From positions 1 to 12,246 of the forward strand of contig WQUQ01000170.1 of assembly GCA_009782025.1 (NCBI GenBank): a stretch of 12,246 nucleotides of DNA, written 5' to 3'. This document shows, piece after piece, positions 1 through 7,836 of this stretch. The first letter of the stretch is position 1. Each line of letters begins with the position of its first letter. Origin of the DNA: Desulfobulbus sp. Its GTDB lineage: Bacteria; Pseudomonadota; Gammaproteobacteria; Burkholderiales; Rhodocyclaceae. The notes below the pieces were generated by a model. The model saw nothing but the letters and a program-made list of their open reading frames with translations, searched no databases and had not been told where the DNA came from. A program made the translations under genes and the position numbers.

Positions 1-371
1 TCGAAGGTCAGCATCTCGACCAGCGGCAGCGCGGCGCTCCAGAAAAAGGCCAAGAGCGCCATCGCCAGCAGCATGCCGGGCAGCCGGTCGAGCCAGAAAA
101 AGGCGGAGAAGCCGGCCAGGGCAATGATGCTGGCCAGGCGGATGATGCGCATGCGCTGTCCGTAACGATCCGCCAGCCAGCCCCAGAGGTTGGGGCCGAA
201 CATGCGCATCAACTGCATCTGCGACATCAAAAGACCGATGTCCCAGGCCGAGAAATTGAGCGATTGCAGATACAGCCCGAAATAGGGCGAGAAAGCGCCG
301 ATGAAGGCAAAATAGAAAAAGTAGTAGCCGGACAGGCGCCAATAGGGCAGGGAACGGGGCAAAGCAGGCAT
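1..371 (-). CDS. MFS transporter, N-terminal part (runs off the window)
   Basis: This is the first 123 codons of an inner-membrane major facilitator superfamily transporter; the gene continues past base 1. The start is the ATG at 371, giving MPALPRSLPYWRLSGYYFFY. The visible part shows a first membrane segment (about residues 12-35, with the FAFIGAFSPYFGLYL stretch), then a second helix ending in the loop WGWLADRYGQRMRI. That loop resembles the conserved MFS loop 2-3 motif (GxLaDRxGrR). Two more hydrophobic segments follow. The N-terminal pattern (short cytoplasmic lead, YYFFYF, then SPYFGLYLQ) resembles the phenylpropionate-permease-like MFS_1_like/HcaT group. The substrate is unknown. It lies 65 bp downstream of the outer-membrane protein gene on the same strand, so it could be the last gene of the aroC-headed cluster. 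Confidence 0.85.
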   Translation of the reverse strand, partial: MPALPRSLPYWRLSGYYFFYFAFIGAFSPYFGLYLQSLNFSAWDIGLLMSQMQLMRMFGPNLWGWLADRYGQRMRIIRLASIIALAGFSAFFWLDRLPGMLLAMALLAFFWSAALPLVEMLTF

Positions 372-436
372 CCGGCGATTTTACCGGAGGCGTTCAGGTA
401 ACTGGCGCGGGCAACCAGCGGCGCTTGGCCGATGCT

Positions 437-1198
437 TCAATCGCCGAAATAAACCGAAAAACCAGCGCCGCCTTGCCAGGTATCGGCATGGCCGCCCAGA
501 CGATGACGCACGCCGATGTCCAGTTGCACGCGCGGCGTGACTTGCCAGGCCAGCCCTGCGCCGCCCATGCTGCCGTGGCCGATGCCGCCAAGATGTTGCG
601 CCGCCGCCTCGACGTACATGTTCAGCGTTTCCGTCAGCGCATGGCTGCTGTTGACGGCCAGCATCTGATTGTCGCTATCGCCATGCGCCGCTTCCAGGTA
701 AAGACCCAACGCATGATTTTCGCTGCGCTGCCAACTGACGCTGGCGCCCAGCAGATATTGGGTTCGTTCGGCGCGAAATGCCTGTGCGCCATCGGTGAAC
801 TCAACGCTGCCGAGCAATCCCCAACTCACGTCGCCGGTCGTTTTGGGGGCGAATTTCACGGCCAGCGAGGTATCGTAACGCCCGGTCGTGGTGGAACCCG
901 ACTCTTTGAGCCGATTCCAGCCCGTTCCGAGTTGCAGTTCCAGCGCATGACCGACGCCCAGCCGCAGCAGGGTATCGGCGCTGTACTGCGACACGCCGTC
1001 GGCGCGGCTCCAGCCGGGCAGCCCCTGTTCCAGCGTGAAATCACCGGCTTGCAGCACGGCGGGCGTGAAGCCAAGACCGGGCCGGTCATGACCCGGATTG
1101 TTCTGCACCTCCGCCAGCGCCGGCGCGCTCACCAGGGCGGCGCATAAAACAGGGAGCCAGGACAGGCTCCGCTTGCAGCCATGATCTGTACTACCCAT
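437..1198 (-). CDS. MetA-pathway/phenol-degradation-type outer-membrane beta-barrel protein
   Basis: A 253-residue protein with an N-terminal signal peptide (a CKRSLSW basic segment, then a hydrophobic core, probable cleavage after APALA near residue 29). The mature part is made of alternating amphipathic strands rich in Gly, Leu and aromatic residues, as in small outer-membrane beta-barrels. Elements such as TLEQGLPGWSRADG, LRLGVGHALELQLGTGW and the closing VQLDIGVRHRLGG strand are typical of the Phenol_MetA_deg transporter family, which is often annotated as taking part in uptake of aromatic compounds but is mostly uncharacterised. The start at 1198 has a GGAGG-type ribosome site about 10 nt upstream. 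The gene begins 20 bp after the DUF465 stop, so the two are likely cotranscribed. It ends in YFGD rather than the usual terminal aromatic residue. Confidence 0.75.
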   Translation of the reverse strand: MGSTDHGCKRSLSWLPVLCAALVSAPALAEVQNNPGHDRPGLGFTPAVLQAGDFTLEQGLPGWSRADGVSQYSADTLLRLGVGHALELQLGTGWNRLKESGSTTTGRYDTSLAVKFAPKTTGDVSWGLLGSVEFTDGAQAFRAERTQYLLGASVSWQRSENHALGLYLEAAHGDSDNQMLAVNSSHALTETLNMYVEAAAQHLGGIGHGSMGGAGLAWQVTPRVQLDIGVRHRLGGHADTWQGGAGFSVYFGD

Positions 1199-1218
1199 AG
1201 GGGTCGGCCCTCCGGCGG

Positions 1219-1485
1219 TTAGCGCGAAGCGGCCTGCTGGCCGGCGCGGAAGGCCAGCAACAGGTGATACAGGTCATCCTTGAGTTTGACGCGCTGCTTC
1301 TTCATGTCTTCGAGCGTGAAATCGGCGACCGGCATGTCATGCTCTTCCAGATCCTCGACCTTGCCGGTCAGGCGGTCGTAAGAAGCCAAAAGCCGGGCGA
1401 AATGTGCATTGCCGGCTTTGAGGACATCGATGGCGTCCTTCATTTCTGGAAAATCCTGGTAAAGATCGTGGTGATCCACTTTCAT
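1219..1485 (-). CDS. YdcH-like small protein (DUF465)
   Basis: An 88-residue, highly charged, helical protein with the pattern of the YdcH/DUF465 family: HDLYQDFPEMKDAI near the N-terminus, a central LLASYDRLTGKVEDLEE helix, and a closing helix around KKQRVKLKDDLYHLL. Family members are usually about 70-80 residues, so this one is slightly long because of its C-terminal tail (RAGQQAASR). The family has no established biochemical role. It is cytoplasmic and probably forms a short coiled coil. The ATG at 1485 is preceded by a strong GGGGAG ribosome site 5 nt upstream, supporting this start. It lies 54 bp downstream of aroC and 20 bp upstream of the outer-membrane protein gene, all on the same strand. 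Confidence 0.85.
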   Translation of the reverse strand: MKVDHHDLYQDFPEMKDAIDVLKAGNAHFARLLASYDRLTGKVEDLEEHDMPVADFTLEDMKKQRVKLKDDLYHLLLAFRAGQQAASR

Positions 1486-1539
1486 GCTTACTCCCCTTTA
1501 ATGGCAGTTCCGCTCGGATGGCGGAAGAATTGAAAAAAT

Positions 1540-2640
1540 TTACGCGCATGACCCCGGCAGGCGCGGCGTCGTACAGATGACATCGCCACATTGGGCACGA
1601 TGACGCAGGGCATGATCCATCAGCACCAGCGCCAGCATCGCCTCGGCGACCGGTGTCGCCCGGATGCCGACGCAGGGGTCGTGCCGCCCCTCGGTCGCCA
1701 CTTCGACCGGCCGCCCTTCCAGATCGACCGAACGCCGCGGCTGGGCAATCGACGGGGTCGGCTTGACGGCCAGGTTGACGACGATCTCCTGGCCGGTCGA
1801 AATGCCGCCGAGTACGCCGCCGGCGTGGTTGCTGAGAAAGCCCTGCGGCGTCATCTCGTCGCCGTGCTCGCTGCCGCGCTGGGTGACCGCGGCAAAGCCA
1901 GCGCCGATTTCGACGCCCTTGACGGCATTGATGCCCATCATTGCGGCGGCGATGTCGGCGTCCAGTCGGCCATAAACCGGCTCGCCCCAACCCGGCGGCG
2001 CGCCGCTGGCAGTGACGGTAATCCGCGCGCCAATCGAATCGAGTGATTTGCGCAACTGATCCATGTACGCCTCAAGCTGCGGCACGATGCCGGCGTTGGG
2101 CGCGAAGAAGGGGTTGCCGTCGATGTCGGCGGCCGACACGAAAGGAATTTCAATCGGCCCGAGCGCGCTCATCCAGCCGCGAATCTCGACGCCATAGCGC
2201 TGCCACAGCCATTTGCGGGCAATTGCGCCTGCCGCCACGCGCACCGCGGTTTCGCGCGCCGAGGCGCGGCCGCCGCCGCGGTAATCGCGGAAACCGTATT
2301 TCTGGGTGTAGGTGTAATCGGCGTGGCCGGGCCGGAAGGTCGCGGCGACGTTGCCGTAATCCTTGCTGCGCTGATCCTGGTTGCGGATCAGCAGCGCGAT
2401 CGACGTGCCGGTCGTCCGCCCCGCGAAAACGCCGGAAAGAATCTCGACCGCATCCGCCTCGCGCCGCTGGGTCACGTGCCGCGAGGTGCCGGGTTTGCGC
2501 CGATCCAGTTCGATCTGGATGTCGGCCGCGCTGATTTCCAGCCCCGGCGGACAACCGTCAACAACACAGCCGATGGCCGGCCCATGCGATTCGCCGAAGG
2601 AGGTCACCGTAAACAGGGTGCCGAATGTATTGCCGGACAT
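1540..2640 (-). CDS. aroC: Chorismate synthase
   Basis: A full-length 366-residue chorismate synthase (EC 4.2.3.5). It converts 5-enolpyruvylshikimate-3-phosphate to chorismate, the last step of the shikimate pathway, in the cytoplasm with reduced FMN. Diagnostic motifs are all present: [12 protein letters not shown] at residues 14-25, [14 protein letters not shown] at 103-116, the [11 protein letters not shown] signature at 121-131, a central GMNAVKG-like stretch ([16 protein letters not shown]), and the C-terminal [17 protein letters not shown] block near 318. Length matches the family. The start at 2640 ([10 protein letters not shown]) is the standard family N-terminus, although no good ribosome site is visible in front of it. 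The upstream region 2641-2734 separates it from repeat copy 1 and the permease operon. YdcH-like and outer-membrane protein genes follow on the same strand. Confidence 0.98.
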   Translation of the reverse strand: MSGNTFGTLFTVTSFGESHGPAIGCVVDGCPPGLEISAADIQIELDRRKPGTSRHVTQRREADAVEILSGVFAGRTTGTSIALLIRNQDQRSKDYGNVAATFRPGHADYTYTQKYGFRDYRGGGRASARETAVRVAAGAIARKWLWQRYGVEIRGWMSALGPIEIPFVSAADIDGNPFFAPNAGIVPQLEAYMDQLRKSLDSIGARITVTASGAPPGWGEPVYGRLDADIAAAMMGINAVKGVEIGAGFAAVTQRGSEHGDEMTPQGFLSNHAGGVLGGISTGQEIVVNLAVKPTPSIAQPRRSVDLEGRPVEVATEGRHDPCVGIRATPVAEAMLALVLMDHALRHRAQCGDVICTTPRLPGSCA

Positions 2641-2734
2641 GAAATGCGAGAAAGTGGACAGAATGGCCCGAGTCTACCATGCCGACCCCGGTCGCCGGCT
2701 TTCACAACAGCCGAGCGCCTGGCCCAAAAGCCGT

Positions 2735-2838
2735 ATTCCATTTTCAAATCAGCCGAGGACGCGAAGGCGAAGCGAGAGACAGTACGGTTGTACGGCAAGC
2801 GAAGCCGACAAAGTCATCGGTTGATTTGGAAATGGAAT
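2735..2838 (+). repeat. Palindromic repeat family A, copy 1
   Basis: A 104-bp element with imperfect terminal inverted repeats: the left end begins ATTCCATTTTCAAATCAGCC, and the right end, read on the other strand, begins ATTCCATTTCCAAATCAACC (20 of 22 positions match over the full arm). A second copy in inverted orientation lies at 11226-11328, about 92% identical counted by eye. The core carries repeated GCGAAG units and a small hairpin (GTAC-GGTT-GTAC). The last base of the element is also the last base of the permease TAA stop codon (minus strand, 2840-2838). It could be a REP/BIME-like or MITE-like element. A role as transcript terminator or mRNA 3'-end stabiliser is possible but not shown; there is no T-tract. 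Confidence 0.85.
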
Positions 2839-4064
2839 TAAACGCCGTGACGGAGCGCCTCGACCGGATCGAGACGGGCGGCGCGATGGGCGGGCATGAG
2901 GGTAGCCAGTATCGTGGCGATGAAGCCCGTCAACCCCGAAGTCATGACGGTTGCAGGAATGATGCGGATGACGGCGGTATAGCCGAGGTTGGCGTTGGGC
3001 GGCGGCGGCATCGGGATGCCGATGGCGGAAATGGCCATTGCCGCAAGACAGCCGAGCACCATGCCGGCCAGCGCGCCGATGATTCCCAGGCAGACGCTTT
3101 CGCTCATGATGAGCTTGAAGAGGGTGCTGGAACGATCGCCCACTGCCAGCATCGTGCCGAACTCGCGGGTACGCTCAAACAAGGTCATGTTGACGCTATT
3201 GACCACGCTGAGCAGCACCATGAGCAGGATAATCAGACGCAGGACGCCGAACTGGCGGTCATACAGATTCACGGTTTTTTCGTAGAAATCGGATAGCGCG
3301 TTCCAGCTTGTGACCTCAAACCCCCGGCCGGCCAGTTTCTGCTTCAGGGTGGCGGTCGCGGCGGCGGTGTCGGCGGTCTGCCCGAGCATGACCACCAGCA
3401 GGTGGGCGGCCTGGGTATCCATCAGCATGCGGGCGGATTCCAGCGAAATACGCACGGCCCGGGCATCGAAATCGCGCGAGAAACTCTGAAAAACGCCAAC
3501 CACTTCAAAGTCGAGCGTGTTGACCGCGCCTGCCGACAGGGTCATCAACAAGGTCACGCGGTCGCCGACCTTAAGCCCGAGCGAGCGGGCAACGCCCTGG
3601 CCGACGACGATGCCGTCGCTATCCCCATTTTTCAAGGCGCGGCCTTCGACGTAGCGCAGATAAGTTCCCATGGCGGCCTCGGCATCCGGTTCGATGCATT
3701 CGCCGATAATGCCCAGGTCGCGCCGACCGTTGTTGAGGACGCCCGAAAAACCGAGACGAGCCATGATCGAGGTGATCTCCGGCACCGCCTGGGCGATCTC
3801 TGCCTTGAGTTGCTCCGGTTGCTCGATCAGATAGCTTTCCGGGGCGCGAAGGCGGCCTTCGCGGTAGCCGTCGCGGGTAATCTGGATATGGCCGGTTTGC
3901 GAATGAATGATGGCTTCGCCAAGCTGAATGAAAATGTCCTGAACGAAACCGCCGGCGAGAATCAGACTGGCGACGCCGATGGCAATGGCGGAGAGGGTCG
4001 CCGCCGAGCGGGCACGCTGGCGGAGGATGTTTCTCAGGGCGAGCGAGAAGATGGAGGTGGCCAT
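2838..4064 (-). CDS. FtsX/LolE-type ABC transporter permease, second of a tandem pair
   Basis: A 408-residue inner-membrane permease of the MacB/LolC-LolE (FtsX fold) type. Visible layout: a short cytoplasmic N-terminus (SLALRNILRQRARS), TM1 about residues 19-42, a large periplasmic MacB_PCD-like domain to about 270, then three C-terminal helices (about 275-300, 325-345, 365-392) and a basic tail PAHRAARLDPVEALR. The tail is the FtsX-family signature. Between the third and fourth helices it carries SAIGIPMPPPP (about 346-356), shared exactly with the upstream permease. The ATG directly follows the upstream TAA (TAAATG) with no good ribosome site of its own, so translation is probably coupled. 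The two permeases likely form a heterodimer driven by the ATPase at 10424-11185. The substrate is unknown; lipoprotein, lipid or hydrophobic small-molecule extraction is plausible from the fold. Confidence 0.9.
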   Translation of the reverse strand: MATSIFSLALRNILRQRARSAATLSAIAIGVASLILAGGFVQDIFIQLGEAIIHSQTGHIQITRDGYREGRLRAPESYLIEQPEQLKAEIAQAVPEITSIMARLGFSGVLNNGRRDLGIIGECIEPDAEAAMGTYLRYVEGRALKNGDSDGIVVGQGVARSLGLKVGDRVTLLMTLSAGAVNTLDFEVVGVFQSFSRDFDARAVRISLESARMLMDTQAAHLLVVMLGQTADTAAATATLKQKLAGRGFEVTSWNALSDFYEKTVNLYDRQFGVLRLIILLMVLLSVVNSVNMTLFERTREFGTMLAVGDRSSTLFKLIMSESVCLGIIGALAGMVLGCLAAMAISAIGIPMPPPPNANLGYTAVIRIIPATVMTSGLTGFIATILATLMPAHRAARLDPVEALRHGV

Positions 4065-5288
4065 TTACTGATTGCAGCGCAGGGCGTCGACGATGTTCAT
4101 GCGGCTGGCTTTCCAGGCCGGCATGATGCTGGCGATCAGCGTGGTGACCAGGGCGAGCAGCAGAGCCTCGATCGCCAGCGGGGCGGCGATCAGTATCTGG
4201 CCGGTATAGCCATGCGCCATGCCGGGCGGCGGCGGCATCGGGATGCCGATGGCCGAAATGCCGGCGCCCAGCAAATAGCCCAGGACGACGCCGATCAGGC
4301 CGCCGCCGACGCCGATCAGGACGCCTTCGAGCAGGAACTGGCGCAGCACTTCGCCGCCGCGCAGCCCGATAGCCAGGGTCGTGCCGATCTCGGTGGTGCG
4401 TTCGAGCACGCTCATGGTCTGGATGTTGGAAATGGTCAGAATGATAATCAGGCTGATGATGATCTTGACGACATCGACCTGTTGCGAGAACAGAACCACG
4501 ACCTTGTTGTAAAAATCAGCCAGTTCGTTCCACGGAACGATCTGAAAACCATCCGGCGGCAGCAGTGAACGCAAGGTGTCGACCGTCGCCGCCGTGGCTT
4601 TCGTTTGTTCGAGCAGGATGACCCAACTGGTGGCGCCCTTGACGCGCATCAGTTTACGGGCGAGCGGAATGGGCAGACGCAGCGCCGTGTCGTCGTAATC
4701 CTTGTAGATGGTGAAAAAGATGCCGGCCACCTTGACCTCGATGGCATTCGCGCTGCCGCTGGCCGTGGTGCCCAGCAGAACGATGGAATCGCCCGGCTTG
4801 ACGTTGAGGGTTCGGGCCAGGCCTTCGCCCAGGATGGCCGCGTTGTCGTCGATGCTCTGTAGATCGCGCCCTTCCTTGATGGTGATGCGGGTGCTGATCG
4901 GGCGCTCGCGCACCGGGTCGATGCCTTCGCCGGAGAAACCGACGGTCACCTCGCCGAAACTGACCAGGCCGCTGAAGGCCAGGCGCGGCGTGACGGAGGT
5001 AACGCCGGCAACGCTCCGCAGGCGTTCTTCTTCGGGAGAATCGCCAGGCAACAGGAAGGCGTAGGGGTTGGCGATGCCTTTTTCAAAATAACCCGGTCTG
5101 ACGATCTGGATGTGGCCCAATTGCGAACGGATGGTCGCCTCGCGCATGTTGTCGAAGATCCAGTCGATGAAACCGCCGGCGAGCAGAAAGGCGGTGACGC
5201 CGCCGGCCACCGTCAGCATGGCGATCAGCGTCCGATTGCGGTTGCGAGTCAGGTTGCGCAGAGCCAGCCGGAGTGAGAGCAAAAACAT
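4065..5288 (-). CDS. FtsX/LolE-type ABC transporter permease, first of a tandem pair
   Basis: A 407-residue inner-membrane permease with the same architecture as its downstream neighbour: TM1 about residues 20-42, a periplasmic domain to about 265, helices at about 271-297, 322-345 and 365-392, and the C-terminal tail PAWKASRMNIVDALR. The N-terminal block (LALRNLTRNRNRT, then AGGF, then SQLGHIQIVRPGY) closely matches the second permease (LALRNILRQRARS, AGGF, SQTGHIQITRDGY). The pair therefore arose by duplication, as with LolC/LolE. SAIGIPMPPPP is at about 345-355. The start at 5288 lies 17 bp after the flavoenzyme stop with only a weak ribosome site, so it is probably in the same transcript. 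The ATPase partner is not adjacent but about 5 kb upstream on the same strand. Confidence 0.9.
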   Translation of the reverse strand: MFLLSLRLALRNLTRNRNRTLIAMLTVAGGVTAFLLAGGFIDWIFDNMREATIRSQLGHIQIVRPGYFEKGIANPYAFLLPGDSPEEERLRSVAGVTSVTPRLAFSGLVSFGEVTVGFSGEGIDPVRERPISTRITIKEGRDLQSIDDNAAILGEGLARTLNVKPGDSIVLLGTTASGSANAIEVKVAGIFFTIYKDYDDTALRLPIPLARKLMRVKGATSWVILLEQTKATAATVDTLRSLLPPDGFQIVPWNELADFYNKVVVLFSQQVDVVKIIISLIIILTISNIQTMSVLERTTEIGTTLAIGLRGGEVLRQFLLEGVLIGVGGGLIGVVLGYLLGAGISAIGIPMPPPPGMAHGYTGQILIAAPLAIEALLLALVTTLIASIMPAWKASRMNIVDALRCNQ

Positions 5289-5305
5289 GCAAGCGCCGGA
5301 AATGT

Positions 5306-6847
5306 TCAGGTCGAAAAATTATATCTGCCGGGGGCGATGATGTTGTCGGGATCAAATATTTCCTTGAGCCGGCGGATGGTTCGCCAATACTCGTTGTCCG
5401 CGACGATGTCCGGCATCATGTCGGCGCGGGCGCGGTAGGGTTCCAGGCCGTGACGGCGGATGCAGGCCAGCATCGCGTCGGCGCATTGGCGGGCGCGCGC
5501 GGTTTCCTCCGGGTTGGAGCGGTCGAACAGCAGATTGATGACCGCCACCATCGAGGTCGAGGTTTCGATATTCAAGGTCATATAAAGTTTGTGGCCGTAC
5601 CGTTCGGCGACGGATTCCAGCTCGCCGACCACGGCAACGACGGCCTTGCCATCCAGAGGGAGCGCCGGGTTGACGAACAGCAGGCCGCAGGGCGATTCAT
5701 CGAGGGCTTTCGCCGGCAGATCGGTGCGGCCATATTTCCACAACAGATTGTCGATCGGCGCATCCGTCGGAATACCCAGCGCCAAGGCATGCAATGGACG
5801 GATCGAATGAATCGCCGCCGCATTGGCGCGGGCGAAGGGAATGAAGCGCAGCGCGTGCGTGACGGCATAGCCGACATCGAGCAGGGTATCGGTGACGACC
5901 ATGACACGAGCGATGCGACCGACGCGCTGGCGGATTTCCTTGATCGCCGCCCGCACCTGACCGGCGTTGCCGGTCACCGCCGCCAGGCTGGCCCATTCAT
6001 CCGGGGCAACCAGAGCGATGACCTGGTCGGCTTCGGCCGCCGCGCGCTCCGGCGTATAGCCGCATTGCTGTTCCAGATAGCGGGTGACGCCGTAAGACAG
6101 CGTCGATTGGGTGCGCGCCTTGTTGCCGATATGCGTGACCGATGTCAGCAAACCGTCACGCTTGAGGCGGGCCAACTGGTCGATGAATTCGGCCAGAAAA
6201 GCGACGCTGCGCAAGGCCATCGAGATAGCGACTTCCTTCGGGCGGTGGGGAATCAGGCGGAAACAGGCGCTGGTCACGATGCCGAAATTACCCTGGAAAA
6301 AAAGACCGTCCAGCATCGGGCCGAGGCCGTAAGGGTGGCAATGCGCCAGCGGCGATTCCTCACCCAGGCGGCGAAAGCCGGTGCGCAGGATTTCACCCGT
6401 GCCGGTGACGATTTCCAGACCGAACAAATCCTCCTTGCGCGGGCCGAAATAACCGACTCCCCGGTCGAGCGCATTGCCGAGAATGCTGGTGTCGCAACCG
6501 GCGCCCGTGACATTGAAAGTCAGTTCAGGGCAACGCTCGGCGAGAAAGGCCGACAACTGCGCCTGGGTAACCCCCGGTTCGATGACCGCAATCGGCTTGT
6601 CCAGCGAAATTTCGTCAGCATTGAGAATGCGGTTCATGCGCGACAAGTCGATCAGGGTGTTATCGGCCGTGACCGGAGAACGCGAGCCATAACCCCAGTT
6701 CAGCCCCTGCGAAACCGGGTACAACGGGCGGCGCGGCGAGCGATGGCGACGAACGATGGCGGCGACTTCAGCGGCTGATGCCGGATATAAAACGCCGGAC
6801 ACGGCTTGTGTACTACCCGTCACATTTTCTGGATGCGCAGCATTCAT
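5306..6847 (-). CDS. FAD-binding oxidoreductase, p-cresol methylhydroxylase/vanillyl-alcohol oxidase type
   Basis: A 513-residue flavoenzyme of the VAO/PCMH superfamily. The FAD-binding half shows PVSQGLNWGYGS (about residues 44-55, the PxSxGxNxGYG loop), LIDLSRMNRI, AVIEPGVTQAQL (about 88-99), GNALDRGVGY (about 124-133) and YGLGPMLDGLFFQGNFGI (from about 173). All align well from memory with the flavoprotein subunit of 4-cresol dehydrogenase (about 520 residues). The C-terminus IFDPDNIIAPGRYN is the usual family end. Such enzymes oxidise para-alkyl phenols or aromatic alcohols, but the substrate here is unknown and the covalent-FAD residue was not assigned. No secretion signal is evident. 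The ATG at 6847 has GGGA 8 nt upstream; a TTG two codons earlier is open but worse placed. It lies 17 bp ahead of the permease genes in an apparent operon and is divergent from the methyltransferase. Confidence 0.88.
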   Translation of the reverse strand: MNAAHPENVTGSTQAVSGVLYPASAAEVAAIVRRHRSPRRPLYPVSQGLNWGYGSRSPVTADNTLIDLSRMNRILNADEISLDKPIAVIEPGVTQAQLSAFLAERCPELTFNVTGAGCDTSILGNALDRGVGYFGPRKEDLFGLEIVTGTGEILRTGFRRLGEESPLAHCHPYGLGPMLDGLFFQGNFGIVTSACFRLIPHRPKEVAISMALRSVAFLAEFIDQLARLKRDGLLTSVTHIGNKARTQSTLSYGVTRYLEQQCGYTPERAAAEADQVIALVAPDEWASLAAVTGNAGQVRAAIKEIRQRVGRIARVMVVTDTLLDVGYAVTHALRFIPFARANAAAIHSIRPLHALALGIPTDAPIDNLLWKYGRTDLPAKALDESPCGLLFVNPALPLDGKAVVAVVGELESVAERYGHKLYMTLNIETSTSMVAVINLLFDRSNPEETARARQCADAMLACIRRHGLEPYRARADMMPDIVADNEYWRTIRRLKEIFDPDNIIAPGRYNFST

Positions 6848-6927
6848 CGTCAATTTCCCAAAAGAGCAAGCTGTGTTGGGTTTATCCTATATTCGCCGCG
6901 CGCCGTAAACTGTGACATGAGAAAATC

Positions 6928-6943
6928 TTCCTGGTATCAGGAA
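6928..6943. promoter_or_regulatory. Small perfect inverted repeat in the divergent intergenic region
   Basis: The 113 bp between the divergent flavoenzyme (start 6847) and methyltransferase (start 6961) genes must hold both promoters. It contains TTCCTG-GTAT-CAGGAA, a perfect 6-bp stem 17 nt before the methyltransferase ATG. It could be a 5'-leader hairpin or a small operator. The AT-rich stretch around 6883-6894 (TTATCCTATATT) is a possible -10 region, but no convincing -35 partner was found. Confidence 0.3.
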
Positions 6944-6960
6944 TGACTTGGAGAAACGCC

Positions 6961-7836
6961 ATGCCCAATCTGTCGATGCTGAAGATCATTGTTCGAGAAA
7001 CCTTGTCGCGCGGGCGAATCGAACGGACGCCAGAACCCAGTCTCGTCATGGATGATGAAGACCAGGTGCAAGCCTACGTGGCTGCCGGGCGTGAAACCGG
7101 CGTGATGGCGCCAACCTACGTATTTCATGGGGCCAATATCTCCGATGTCATCAAGCCCGGCGATCGCGTACTCGACCTGGCCTGCGGGCCGGCCAATCAA
7201 TTGGCGCTGGTAGCCCGCCTCAATCCTGATGTCAGCTTTGTCGGCATTGATCTTTCTCCCTCGATGCTGGCGCAAGCCGAGGCGCTCATCGCGGCGCAAG
7301 AACTCGACAATGTTTCATTTCAGCAAGGCGACATCACTTGTCTATCGGCATTTGCGGATCAAAGCTTCGATGCGGTGATCTCGACGCTTTCGCTGCATCA
7401 CTTGCCGACCACCGGGATGCTGGCGCAAACCTTCGCCGAAGCCGCTCGCGTGCTGCGGCCGAATGGCGGCGTCTATATCATGGATTTCAGCCGTTTGAAG
7501 GCGCGTTCATCGATTGAGTACTTTGCCTATCAATATGTCGACAGGCAGCCGGCGCTATTTACCCAGGACTATCTGAATTCCTTGCTGGCCGCCTTCACGC
7601 TGGCGGAACTGAAGGCTGCTGGCGCGCCGCTCATCGGCCGCGCAACGCTGTTTTCGACCTGGGGGGTGCCGTTCATGGCGTCATTCAAAAGTCCGCTCAG
7701 GCAGCCCGCGAATCCGAAGCTGCGCGCGCTCTTCAAGGAACTTGTCGAGGCGCTGCCCGCCTGGCACCAGACCGATCTGGCCGATATGGTCCGGTTCTTC
7801 CGCATGGGGGGCTTGCAGTCAGCCTTGCTCGCCTAG
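6961..7836 (+). CDS. Class I SAM-dependent methyltransferase
   Basis: A 291-residue protein with a Rossmann-fold methyltransferase domain. Motif I is VLDLACGPANQ (about residues 70-80), the acidic end of strand 2 is VGIDLS (about 94-99), QQGDI lies at about 121-125, and the post-motif SLHHLP (about 144-149) is followed by EAARVLRPNGGVYIMDF. These are typical of the Methyltransf_11/25 and UbiE-like group that methylates small molecules; the acceptor cannot be inferred. The N-terminal 60 residues and the C-terminal part (FSTWGVPFMASFKSPLRQP) are outside the common core. The start at 6961 has GGAG 7 nt upstream; an in-frame ATG at 6943 lacks a usable spacing. It is divergent from the flavoenzyme, so a shared pathway is possible but unproven. 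Its TAG stop lies in the duplicated target site of a small inserted element. Confidence 0.9.
   Translation: MPNLSMLKIIVRETLSRGRIERTPEPSLVMDDEDQVQAYVAAGRETGVMAPTYVFHGANISDVIKPGDRVLDLACGPANQLALVARLNPDVSFVGIDLSPSMLAQAEALIAAQELDNVSFQQGDITCLSAFADQSFDAVISTLSLHHLPTTGMLAQTFAEAARVLRPNGGVYIMDFSRLKARSSIEYFAYQYVDRQPALFTQDYLNSLLAAFTLAELKAAGAPLIGRATLFSTWGVPFMASFKSPLRQPANPKLRALFKELVEALPAWHQTDLADMVRFFRMGGLQSALLA

Noticed and set aside
425..1147. Plus-strand open frame (240 codons) opposite the outer-membrane protein gene
   Set aside because: The minus-strand frame has a signal peptide, barrel pattern and ribosome site; the plus-strand frame has none.
1499..1539. Possible terminator between aroC and the DUF465 gene (TTCCGC / GCGGAA)
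   Set aside because: The stem is only 6 bp with a 7-nt loop and no T-tract after it in the direction of transcription.
2735..2838. Family A repeat as a classical rho-independent terminator
   Set aside because: The arms are long but no T-tract follows on either strand, and another copy lies in a divergent promoter region where a terminator would make little sense.
3402..4568. Plus-strand open frame (388 codons) across both permease genes
   Set aside because: It is antisense to two well-supported membrane proteins and crosses their junction; the product is low-complexity and hydrophilic with no family resemblance.
5273..6778. Long plus-strand open frame (about 500 codons) opposite the flavoenzyme gene
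   Set aside because: It is the antisense shadow of a gene with clear family motifs; the translation is rich in Arg, Gln, Asp and His with no recognisable domain, as expected from high-GC third positions.
6848..6853. TTG start two codons upstream for the flavoenzyme
   Set aside because: The GGGA ribosome site would be almost adjacent to TTG, but is 8 nt from the ATG at 6847.
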